50,136 nucleotides of DNA from Pseudomonas caricapapayae (GTDB lineage: Bacteria; Pseudomonadota; Gammaproteobacteria; Pseudomonadales; Pseudomonadaceae), in NCBI RefSeq assembly GCF_001400735.1, contig NZ_LJPW01000159.1, positions 1 through 50,136 of the forward strand, written 5' to 3'. Every line of letters starts with the position of its first letter. The stretch's first letter is position 1. The notes under the pieces were generated by a model that did no database searches, had not been told where the DNA came from, and saw only the letters and a list, made by a program, of their open reading frames with translations. Of the stretch, positions 8,490 to 15,143 are shown one piece after another. Both the position numbers and the translations under genes were made by a program.

Positions 8490-9466
8490 GCTCTGCCGCC
8501 AATGTATGCCGTTATTACGTCGATACGATCGTGTCCCAGCTCGTAGCTGATTTGCATTCGGGCATCCTGATCTAGGCGTCGGTCGAGTTGATAGCAATGA
8601 CCACCGTTGATGGGGGCGGGATGGTGGGTGATTTGCTCATAGCGTTCGCACGCATAGGCTGCCCGCAATTCGTGGAAGCCTTTGAGGTTGTGCTTATGGA
8701 GGATGTCCCGTGCGGGGCGGACGATTCCCTGCAAGAAATCGAGGTAGCGTTCGTTCGGTGCAAGCAGGTTGCGGCTATCGTCGGGCGAGACCTGTTCGGC
8801 AAACCTCAGTGCGTCACGAATATGATCATTTACCGCAATCCAATGAGGTGCTGACGCGCCTGAACGGCCACCTTTGGTGCCGTCCTGGATGTTGATCTTG
8901 CCGAGTTGCTTGGCTTCCCGTTTTAGACGCGGAAGGTCGGCCAAAATCGCCTCGCGCAAGCGCATACCGGTGGCTCGCGCTAACTGAGCGATGGCCGCTG
9001 CGCGCGGCTGCAGGTTTTCGCAAAGCACCTCTACGATCCACTTCACCTGATCGCGGTCTTGGCCTTGCGGAGATGCTGTGCGGACACTGGTGCGCCGCAT
9101 TCCCAGCGCCTTACTCGCGCTCGGCACTTTCACATACTGATCACCACGAAGCGCTGCCATGGTTCGGTTGACGCTGGACAATCGGTTTTGCGCAGTCGCG
9201 ATGGCAAGCTCACCATGTTCAACTTGCTGGCGCAGATACCCGGTGTAGTCCAGCAAGGTCTGCCGGTCGATCTTCCTCGCATCGTTGAATCCCGGCCGAT
9301 CTTCGGACCGACACCAGCGCACAAACGCTTGCTAGCGATCAGTGTGTGCTTTGACAGTCCCGTAATGCCCACCGCCGAACATGTCTTTCAATGCCTGCAC
9401 CCCGGCATAACTCAACTGCCGACCATACCCAAAATTTCGCCCATCCCGTCTACCGACCAAGGCCAT
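8486..9466 (-). pseudogene. Integrase-like tyrosine recombinase with amber codon
   Basis: The frame from the ATG at 9466 (MALVGRRDGRNFGYG) runs to KAHTDR, then TAG at about 9335, then continues in the same frame as QAFVRWCRSEDRPGF down to 8486. The C-terminal part has tyrosine recombinase features: TGMRLREA with the first arginine, HELRAAYACERY and LGHDRIDVITAYIG with the final tyrosine. This is the 'integrase domain-containing protein' type found on Pseudomonas islands. A single nonsense codon separates the N-terminal 43 residues from the catalytic part. A downstream GTG or ATG could still give a shortened protein, but DNA binding would probably be lost. Confidence 0.7.
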
Positions 9467-10224
9467 GATCAAACTCCTCTCGAAGCAAAAACTTTTAAAA
9501 CCCTCCCCCACGTCATCCCGCCACGGATGTTGAGTGTTATCAGGGATCAAGGCCCCTGCGACCTATGAGGGTTGTCCACTAACGCGGGACTGGCGGCTCT
9601 TTACGACCGGGAGCTTGGGCATCTCATGATCTGACCTCCTGAGCACTTCTGAAGAAGTGGGCGGGCGGAGGCTGCACTGTTTGACGAGGCCAGCGCCGCG
9701 AGATCCTCAGTCGGGTGAAGGCAGTGAGGTGATGACTGGGGCATACCTGACTGTCAGCCAGGTGCAGTCCATTCCCTGGGCTGCGGCACCATCATCTGCA
9801 TCGCTGTTGTTGGTGACTTCGGTGTTTGTCACGCCGATTGTCACGAGGGGAAATGCCGCAAAGCCTTGTACGAGTTGGGCTGCAGCAGCGGTAGGAGCGC
9901 CCGTCTCTTTCCGGAAGAAAGAGACGGGCGCAGGTTGGCGCAAGGAAATGACCACGCGGATAGGTTGCTGCAGAGCAGCTATAAGGGGTATGAGTTGCCG
10001 CAGTGGGCACACTGGTAAAAGTAGGCATCCATCACATCGCTGTGACCGTACGAGCCGCCAGACGCTAATGCACTTTGGGAGAACCACCATGGTGTGGCGT
10101 AGCCTTAAAGGTTCTGGCTACCTGGGTTACTGTCAACGACAGCGCTTTGCCCGATCTTTTCTGCGCCTGTGGATAATTCGGGTCAAGGATCGAGTTTTCA
10201 GGCGTTCTGCGGCTGTGGATGAAA
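9467..10224. other. Gene-free, hairpin-rich stretch
   Basis: About 760 bases between two broken recombinase genes. No frame here looks like a real protein. One minus-strand fragment begins MDAYFYQCAHCGNSYPL and stops at once; it looks like the start of a lost small zinc-binding protein. The stretch contains a perfect 15-bp hairpin (9897-9931) and the first of several DnaA-box-like motifs (10168-10257). Confidence 0.45.
9897..9931. repeat. Perfect 15-bp hairpin
   Basis: GCGCCCGTCTCTTTC (9897-9911) and GAAAGAGACGGGCGC (9917-9931) pair perfectly around CGGAA. No T-run follows on either strand, so it is not a standard terminator. Confidence 0.75.
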
Positions 10225-10257
10225 TTATCCACCTGTGGAAATCAGTAGTTTTCCACA
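10168..10257. repeat. Cluster of DnaA-box-like motifs
   Basis: One perfect DnaA box (TGTGGATAA, 10168-10176, reverse of TTATCCACA) is followed by TGTGGATGA (10214), TTATCCACC (10225), TGTGGAAAT (10234) and TTTTCCACA (10249), all within 90 bases and in both orientations. This density suggests a relic replication origin or a DnaA-regulated site. Confidence 0.5.
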
Positions 10258-10695
10258 GATAGTTGCGTGGGCTTTAGATTTTTTAAGTGAGGTCCATCCA
10301 AACAGGGCGGCTTTGCAGCCCTGTTTGGATGGACCCGCGTGGACAAACGGATCGCTGAGATATGAAGACCGAGCGCTTTCAAAGGTTCTGCCTTTGATTA
10401 CGGCTTCCGCCTTGGCTTGGTGCTTGGTTTCTATAGGATCAACGCCATCCGCCAGCATTCGCTTAACTTCAAAGCGCTTGCGGCGCGCATCGGCGAGGCC
10501 AATGACGGGGTAGTTGCCGAACGAGGTCAGTCCTTCGCGTCCGTCAGGTTTGACGTAACGGAGCCGCCAGCCTTTGCGGCCATTGGGTTGGACTAGGAGG
10601 TAGAGGCCATCGCCTTCGAAAAGCTTGTAGGCGCGGTCTGTAGGTTTTGCCAAGCGGCAAGCTGCGTCGGAGAGCGGAGCAGTGGTGCGCGACAT
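10225..10695 (-). pseudogene. Truncated P4-type integrase (DUF4102 domain)
   Basis: From the ATG at 10695 (AGGGAG lies upstream) the protein reads MSRTTAPLSDAACRL, then FEGDGLYLLVQPNGRKGWR, SFGNYPVIGLADARR and GVDPIE. This is the N-terminal DNA-binding domain of P4-type integrases that insert at tRNA genes. Similarity ends near residue 107 (about 10374). The rest of the frame, to 10225, runs through a hairpin repeat and is unrelated, so the core-binding and catalytic domains are missing. It points away from the tRNA end at 10866, as expected. The missing 300 residues mean it cannot recombine DNA. Confidence 0.8.
10291..10335. repeat. Perfect 18-bp inverted repeat inside integrase remnant
   Basis: GGTCCATCCAAACAGGGC (10291-10308) pairs exactly with GCCCTGTTTGGATGGACC (10318-10335) around a 9-base loop. 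It sits just past the point where integrase similarity is lost, so it may mark an insertion or deletion junction, or belong to a small palindromic element. Confidence 0.75.
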
Positions 10696-10745
10696 AAGGG
10701 TACTCCCTCTTATCGAAGTGACCTTTACCCCAAACTCTACCCTTA
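10695..10745. repeat. Inverted repeat at second integrase start
   Basis: TAAGGGTA (10695-10702) and TACCCTTA (10738-10745) flank the promoter region of the truncated integrase. It is the counterpart of the 14-bp repeat at 2077-2129, so the site is conserved between two otherwise diverged elements. Confidence 0.5.
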
Positions 10746-10797
10746 AACGGGTTGGAATCCACCAGTTTCTGACGGAAACCGATGGAACCCCAAAACG

Positions 10798-10824
10798 AAA
10801 AAACCCGCCAAAAGGCGGGTTTTT
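10798..10824 (-). terminator. Terminator beside left prophage att
   Basis: ACCCGCC (10803-10809), loop AAAA, GGCGGGT (10814-10820), with A-runs before and T-runs after, so it works in both directions. Read leftward it would have ended the tRNA-Thr transcript before the prophage inserted. Confidence 0.75.
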
Positions 10825-10865
10825 CGGAGATATCAAAAGCTGTGAAAGCCACCTTTGAAACCTTG

Positions 10866-10912
10866 TATGGTGCCGGCACCAGGAGTCGAACCCGGGACCT
10901 ACTGATTACAAG
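10866..10912. repeat. Left att core of the prophage
   Basis: 47 bases identical to 45753-45799. They cover the 3' half of tRNA-Thr(UGU), from the encoded CCA end through the T-arm to part of the anticodon loop. After 10912 the sequence departs from the tRNA. The same copy is also the right boundary of the older island. Confidence 0.9.
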
Positions 10913-10954
10913 GAAGATGCTTTTAACAATAAAATCAAAAGGTTGCAGATTCTC

Positions 10955-11017
10955 TTATTACGTGGCGCTTTGGCGAACATCCCGGTCTGCCTGACATAAC
11001 CAAACCTTATTACGTGG
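10955..11017. promoter_or_regulatory. Candidate integrase arm sites, left side
   Basis: TTATTACGTGG occurs twice in direct orientation (10955-10965 and 11007-11017), 43 and 95 bases inside the left att core. Matching motifs lie inside the right core (45686-45707). In the excised circle they would flank the core on both sides, as arm-type sites of tyrosine recombinases do. Confidence 0.55.
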
Positions 11018-11033
11018 TGTTTTGACTGGCCGG

Positions 11034-11393
11034 CTATGGCTTTTTTGCTGCGTGCAGAGGGGTCAGCTTAATCAACACGTCTTGAGCCCGATCAGCTAGA
11101 TCTTCTACTGATTCAAAATTGTCGATGACCAGGCGCTCCAATGTTTCCAGTTCACTGGCTAGCGGAGCTGATAAAAGGTGGCACGCATCATGAGTCAAAT
11201 CACTCAAGCCATCGCTGTAATTGTCGACAATGTTCCGTATCGCAGCGCGGATTTTTTCAGCTTCCAAAGCGACCAGCAGCGTGCGATATAACAATTCGGT
11301 GCGTTGGTCACCGCTGGCGTGGGCCACAGTGATCAACTGGGCAAACAGTTGATCTTCGGGAACCTCGGGCACTTTCTTTTTCCTCCAGAACAT
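11034..11393 (-). CDS. Hypothetical prophage protein
   Basis: A 119-aa protein starting at MFWRKKKVPE, with GAGGAAACGGG directly before the ATG. It is mostly helical and soluble (LFAQLITVAHASGDQRTELLY, ETLERLVIDNFESVEDLADRA). I do not recognise it. It is the gene closest to the left att core and is divergent from the HTH gene at 11600. Genes in this position are often lysogenic conversion or superinfection functions, but nothing in the sequence shows that here. Confidence 0.6.
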   Translation of the reverse strand: MFWRKKKVPEVPEDQLFAQLITVAHASGDQRTELLYRTLLVALEAEKIRAAIRNIVDNYSDGLSDLTHDACHLLSAPLASELETLERLVIDNFESVEDLADRAQDVLIKLTPLHAAKKP

Positions 11394-11538
11394 CCCGTTT
11401 CCTCAATACTCGTCTCTCGCAGTGATGCGACCATAGCTGTGCTTAGACTGCCCTCAGAGCAGCGATGCTCGTACCTTACTCTACGACCAGACCTGCATGT
11501 CCACTCCGCCTATATCCCTCCAATCAACACTCGCGAAG

Positions 11539-11560
11539 AAATGTTGATTGTTCAACATTT
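11539..11560. promoter_or_regulatory. Palindromic operator upstream of HTH gene
   Basis: AAATGTTGA (11539-11547) and TCAACATTT (11552-11560) are perfect inverted arms with a TTGT spacer. The site lies 40 bases before the ATG of the HTH gene and in the divergent region shared with the 119-aa gene. It is a good candidate for autoregulation. Confidence 0.6.
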
Positions 11561-11599
11561 TTATGTGTTATTATCAACAGATATTGGTGGGAGAATGAA

Positions 11600-12028
11600 A
11601 TGTTGGGATCTGAGTTCCGCGCTTGGCGAAAAGAGCTAAACCTTACTCAAGAAGCTGCAGGCGCCCGATTTGGCGTCAGCCGCTTTACCGTTCAGAAATG
11701 GGAACGCGATCAGCTCGGGATTCCCTCTTACGTAGAATATTTATGGATGAAGATAAAGCGGGAGACCAAGCAGCGCCTAGAGGACTTTCCTGTTCAGCTG
11801 GTGTATGTAACCGGCGAGCCGTGGTTACGAGACGGCGAGCCACATGCCCAGATCGTTTTGGAAGACTTTCCCAACAATACCGCGATGCTGCGTCAGGTAC
11901 ATCAATACCTCAATGCTGGGAACACACTCCATCTCGCAAGTGTTATCGAAAAGGGCAAACCCGAGATTTTGATCTGGACCCGCGATGAGTTGCTGAAAGA
12001 AATAGAACAACCCTTGTCGTCGCAGTAG
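11600..12028 (+). CDS. XRE-family HTH regulator
   Basis: A 142-aa protein starting at MLGSEFRAWR with GGTGGGAG upstream. Residues 1-50 form an XRE-type helix-turn-helix (FRAWRKELNLTQEAAGARFGVSRFTVQKWERD). The other 90 residues are unknown and may sense a ligand or mediate dimerisation. It is not the main immunity repressor, which is placed opposite the cro-like gene at 19325. It probably controls itself and the divergent neighbour through the palindrome at 11539-11560. Confidence 0.75.
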   Translation: MLGSEFRAWRKELNLTQEAAGARFGVSRFTVQKWERDQLGIPSYVEYLWMKIKRETKQRLEDFPVQLVYVTGEPWLRDGEPHAQIVLEDFPNNTAMLRQVHQYLNAGNTLHLASVIEKGKPEILIWTRDELLKEIEQPLSSQ

Positions 12029-12106
12029 TCAATCTGCTAAGCCAGAGACTTCGGTCCAGTTATCTTCGAGTAACGCGCCCTATGTTTAATCGCCCCCCAC
12101 AGAAAG

Positions 12107-12128
12107 GCCCGCTCTGGCGGGCTTTTTT
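12107..12128 (+). terminator. Intrinsic terminator after HTH gene
   Basis: GCCCGC, loop TCTG, GCGGGC followed by six T. It ends the rightward HTH transcript. Confidence 0.85.
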
Positions 12129-12215
12129 GCGTCTGTTGGACGCCACACCCCGCTGCCTGGACTACCATTAACGACGCTCATGATTTGGAGCATCACGCAG
12201 CGCCAGGAGGTAATT

Positions 12216-12506
12216 GTGTCGTTACCCATTACTGCCCGCCAATTGAACGCATTGAGGGCCCTGCAACGTGCCCTGCCTGAATTGGGCGAGCTGGCTATGT
12301 CGATCACCTTGGCGTTTGACGCTTCACGCACCGACAGCCCCGAACTGGCCAGGCTCATTCTGGAAAAGACCTGCCGCCGTATGGTCGCCGGTGAACCGGG
12401 CAGTCACGATGCGATGATCGAGCACTTGGAGACCTTCGGTGACCTGAACTGTCTGTCGCCCCAACAGGTCATTAAGTTTACCGAACAGATCCGGAAGCTC
12501 GCTTGA
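12216..12506 (+). CDS. Small helical protein, paralog 1
   Basis: A 96-aa protein. I choose the GTG at 12216 because AGGAGG lies 5 bases upstream and because the paralog that follows uses the same GTG start and has the same length. It begins VSLPITARQLNALRALQRAL. It is helical and soluble, with no known motif. The pair shares SPELARLILE or NPELARLILD and an L-C-L-S-x-x-Q-V segment near the end. The function is unknown. Confidence 0.65.
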   Translation: MSLPITARQLNALRALQRALPELGELAMSITLAFDASRTDSPELARLILEKTCRRMVAGEPGSHDAMIEHLETFGDLNCLSPQQVIKFTEQIRKLA

Positions 12507-12678
12507 TCATGCGCCAAGGTATTCAGTACGGAGCACTGAGAGCCATGATCGAGAATATTGTCGTAGGTGCGTGAATGGTGGCCTTTTGGTGCTTTCGGGA
12601 TACCAGAAATCGCGGGGCTGGTCTAATATGGACGCGCCAAGTGGCTCGACGCGAAACATAAGTCAGGAAAGAAATAAG

Positions 12679-12969
12679 GTGCCTCTTCCTATTACCCCCA
12701 AGCATGAAGAGACTTTGCGTCTGTTGCGCTGTGGCAACCCCGCTGTGGCTAATTTATCTGCTGCGATTGATAAAGCCTTTGATGTCTCCGCGTGCGAAAA
12801 CCCAGAGTTGGCTCGGCTCATTCTGGATGTGCTTTGCCTACGGTTTATTACGGGTGATCCTACCGCCCGCCCCGCACTGATTGCGCAAATCAATCATTTT
12901 GGTATTTTGAAATGTCTGTCCCGTTCGCAGGTGCATGCTTTCACAAGCGCAATTGCCGATATCGCTTAA
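12679..12969 (+). CDS. Small helical protein, paralog 2
   Basis: A 96-aa paralog of the protein encoded 170 bases upstream. The GTG at 12679 follows AGGAAAG and gives VPLPITPKHEETLRLLR, colinear with the first copy. Conserved parts are LPIT at the start, ENPELARLIL in the middle and LKCLSRSQV near the end. Overall identity looks moderate, so the duplication is old. Two diverged copies kept side by side in a prophage suggest useful, perhaps heteromeric, products. The function is unknown. Confidence 0.65.
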   Translation: MPLPITPKHEETLRLLRCGNPAVANLSAAIDKAFDVSACENPELARLILDVLCLRFITGDPTARPALIAQINHFGILKCLSRSQVHAFTSAIADIA

Positions 12970-13073
12970 GTAATTCCCAACCTATTCAATATGATGCGCA
13001 GCGCGCTATCTTCGAGAGCTGCGTCGATTAGATAGGGTCATAATTTCGCGTGTCTGAGCTTCCCGCTCTCAAG

Positions 13074-14225
13074 TCAATTCATGTCAGAAGCATTGACCAG
13101 CGGTATGCTGAGGTCGTAGACGTCCATCATCGCTCCATCGCGGTGACCGCTGGCTTCCTGTTTGTCCGCTCTCGTACCTGCGGTGTCAGTAATACCCCTC
13201 CGTTTAAGGTCGTGTAGGCCGAATCGTTGCTCTGCCGTTATGGTGCCGTCTTCGATGGCTGAGGTGATAAACCGTTGCCAGGCCGTGTCCAGGCTAGTTT
13301 TGCGCAAAGCCCCTCCATGGCTGGCCACGATGATGTAGCGTCGATCGGGACGAATCGGAATGACTGTTGATTTACTGGCCCAAACCTTGGCCCGGTAAGC
13401 CTTCGCCCCTTCCCAAGCTGCGCGCAGTCGCGTCGTCCAGCGGACAATGTTGTCCCGGCTGCCTTTGCGCCGGTTGGTCATAATCCCTTCGGCCAGTTCA
13501 TGGGCATCGGTCAAGGTGATGGTCTCAATGCCCCGCAAACGGCACAGGTAACCAATCTCCATCACGTAGCTCAGGTACTCCGGACAGCCACCTTTCTCGT
13601 TCCGCGCCAATCGACCGAACGCCAAGGCACGGTCGACCAGCACCTCCATGACCTGATGCTCTGGTAAACGCCGACGTTTGCGCTCCACCGGCGCTTCGAT
13701 CCCCTGCGCCGGATTGCTGTCGAGGTAGCCCCGGTTGCGGCCCCACTGCAGGACGCGGCGCAGGTAGCGCAGCACATGCGCCGCTTTGGACGGTGTGCCC
13801 TCGTCGGCCAGGCGATCGACAATCCGCTGGATCAATGCTGCGGTGAATTTCTTCACCAGTAGATCCCCCAGTGGTTTGCCCAGCCGGGTTGGGATGCTCA
13901 GCAGGACGTCCCGCGAGTAGCAGTAGTCGTTGTGAGTCTTGATACTGAGTCTTTTGTAACGATCGCTCAGGTGAAACTGAGCGCAGACGTAGCGCAAAGT
14001 GCCTTGGTCGACGCCCGAGGTTTGCTCCATGATCTGATGCAGTTCGGCGAGCGTCACGTCAGCTGGTGCGACATTGCGCCGGCGCTGTTTGCCGGTCTCG
14101 TCGTAATGCAGCGTGTACCAGACGCCGGCGTTGCGATGATCAAAGTAAATGGCCGCTGGGAGAGCGGCCTGATCGATGTGGGGGGGAATGTGCGGATTAT
14201 GCTTCCGCTTACGCGCTTTCCTCAT
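13074..14225 (-). CDS. int: Phage integrase (tyrosine recombinase)
   Basis: A 383-aa tyrosine recombinase that would insert the phage at, and excise it from, tRNA-Thr. The N-terminal part is basic, residues about 90-185 form the core-binding domain, and residues about 190-383 are catalytic: R231 in RLRGIE, H338 in HDLK, H361 in GHRDG, and nucleophile Y370 in MDVYDLS. The place of the second arginine holds K341. The 4-nt overlap with the DUF4224 gene makes the two one operon. The gene lies about 2.2 kb from the left att core, with the two small paralogs and the HTH gene between. It is complete and the only intact integrase in the window. Confidence 0.92.
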   Translation of the reverse strand: MRKARKRKHNPHIPPHIDQAALPAAIYFDHRNAGVWYTLHYDETGKQRRRNVAPADVTLAELHQIMEQTSGVDQGTLRYVCAQFHLSDRYKRLSIKTHNDYCYSRDVLLSIPTRLGKPLGDLLVKKFTAALIQRIVDRLADEGTPSKAAHVLRYLRRVLQWGRNRGYLDSNPAQGIEAPVERKRRRLPEHQVMEVLVDRALAFGRLARNEKGGCPEYLSYVMEIGYLCRLRGIETITLTDAHELAEGIMTNRRKGSRDNIVRWTTRLRAAWEGAKAYRAKVWASKSTVIPIRPDRRYIIVASHGGALRKTSLDTAWQRFITSAIEDGTITAEQRFGLHDLKRRGITDTAGTRADKQEASGHRDGAMMDVYDLSIPLVNASDMN

Positions 14226-14434
14226 AGGATGTTGGTGTCATAACGCTCTGAGGTTACGGACTCCATGCCCGCAGCGTGGTGAATGAGATCCAGCGTCGTC
14301 CAAGGGCCTGTGCGACCCCGGAACATGCGGATGCCTTGAGTGATCAGCGACCGTTCGACGTCGGAGCGGCGCTGGTAGCCGGTGATGCGCTGCAGGTCCT
14401 CAAAGGTGAGGACATTGCTTGTTGGGGAATTCAT
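14222..14434 (-). CDS. DUF4224 protein, candidate excisionase
   Basis: A 70-aa protein matching DUF4224 (LTFEDLQRITGYQRRSDVERSLITQGI), a small domain found directly upstream of phage integrases. The first 45 residues look like a winged helix fold. Its position, size and 4-nt overlap with int suggest a recombination directionality factor (Xis), but that role is inferred. Confidence 0.75.
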   Translation of the reverse strand: MNSPTSNVLTFEDLQRITGYQRRSDVERSLITQGIRMFRGRTGPWTTLDLIHHAAGMESVTSERYDTNIL

Positions 14435-14514
14435 GTTTGCTCTCTGCAGGAAGCAGCAACCAAGGGAGTGTAACGCTTCGCCCTGGTGCCAAAAGCCAGA
14501 ACCTGGCGGCTCAA

Positions 14515-14745
14515 TTACTGGGGGAGGGGGGTGTCGAGAATCTGCGTCAGGACGTGCTCGTCGCTGGCGGTCAAATCGCCCTGGATCTGCGCTTGGCTGG
14601 CCAGACTCTCCAGCCGACCGCGTGTGTCCGGGGTCTTCTGCACCAAGTAGCCGATCAGTGCCGTACCGACCATAGCGATAGTCAGCAGGTTTTTGGGCGG
14701 TGTGCTAGCCTTTGAATTGCTGCTGCTTGGGTGTTCCGTCTTCAT
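14515..14745 (-). CDS. Small single-pass membrane protein
   Basis: A 76-aa protein starting at MKTEHPSSSN. A Ser/Pro-rich N-terminus is followed by one hydrophobic segment (LLTIAMVGTALIGYLV, about residues 21-36) and a polar C-terminus. The Shine-Dalgarno sequence is weak, so the start is uncertain. It lies in the leftward early operon. The function is unknown; small membrane proteins here sometimes block superinfection. Confidence 0.5.
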   Translation of the reverse strand: MKTEHPSSSNSKASTPPKNLLTIAMVGTALIGYLVQKTPDTRGRLESLASQAQIQGDLTASDEHVLTQILDTPLPQ

Positions 14746-14837
14746 CGCCGTACTAGTGTTGTGGTGGGTGCTGGGGAGCTGCAACTCCTCAGTACCGTTC
14801 TCTTGCCAATATCGTCGGTGCCAACACGTGGTACCTA

Positions 14838-15134
14838 CTACCCTGTCCTGCGCGCCAAGTGAATCATCAGGCCTTCCAAATCGACATCGTCTTCCGCCTC
14901 TAACTGCCACTCCAGTACCGCCTGGATCTGCTCCCGACTGCACTGCAGCACCATCATTTCCCGCTCACCCCGTGCAGCACGCACTTCCAAAATCTCCAGA
15001 AGACCGTCTACGGCATACGCATCGGCATGTACTACCGGGTAGCCGTGTTCAGTTCGTTTAAGTGCGGCAATCACCATGCTGACCGGGTCGACAGCAGGAT
15101 CGAGCGGGAGCTCGCTCATTACTTGAATCTGCAT
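14838..15134 (-). CDS. Hypothetical early phage protein
   Basis: A 98-aa soluble, acidic protein with GAGAGGA before its ATG. It lies directly after the primase-helicase in the early operon. It has no recognised motif. It may be accessory to replication, judged only from its position. Confidence 0.6.
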   Translation of the reverse strand: MQIQVMSELPLDPAVDPVSMVIAALKRTEHGYPVVHADAYAVDGLLEILEVRAARGEREMMVLQCSREQIQAVLEWQLEAEDDVDLEGLMIHLARRTG

Positions 15135-15143
15135 GGCGTCCTC

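Larger units (their letters stand above)
2231..10912. mobile_element. Decayed P4-integrase genomic island at tRNA-Thr
   Basis: The segment lies between two copies of the tRNA-Thr 3' end (2238-2254 and 10866-10912). Its tRNA-proximal end carries the start of a P4-type integrase pointing away from the tRNA, the usual island arrangement. Cargo: a DUF4365 pair, a 270-aa orphan and a HEPN-STAND NTPase, all visibly more AT-rich than the phage and chromosome. Both recombinase genes are broken, so the island is probably immobile unless helped in trans. Confidence 0.7.

Noticed and set aside
9657..10262. Long plus-strand frame of 201 aa in the gene-free stretch
   Set aside because: It passes through the 15-bp hairpin and DnaA-box cluster and has no protein-like pattern.
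10868..10912. Second tRNA gene at the left att
   Set aside because: Only the 3' half of tRNA-Thr is present; the D-arm and acceptor 5' strand are missing.
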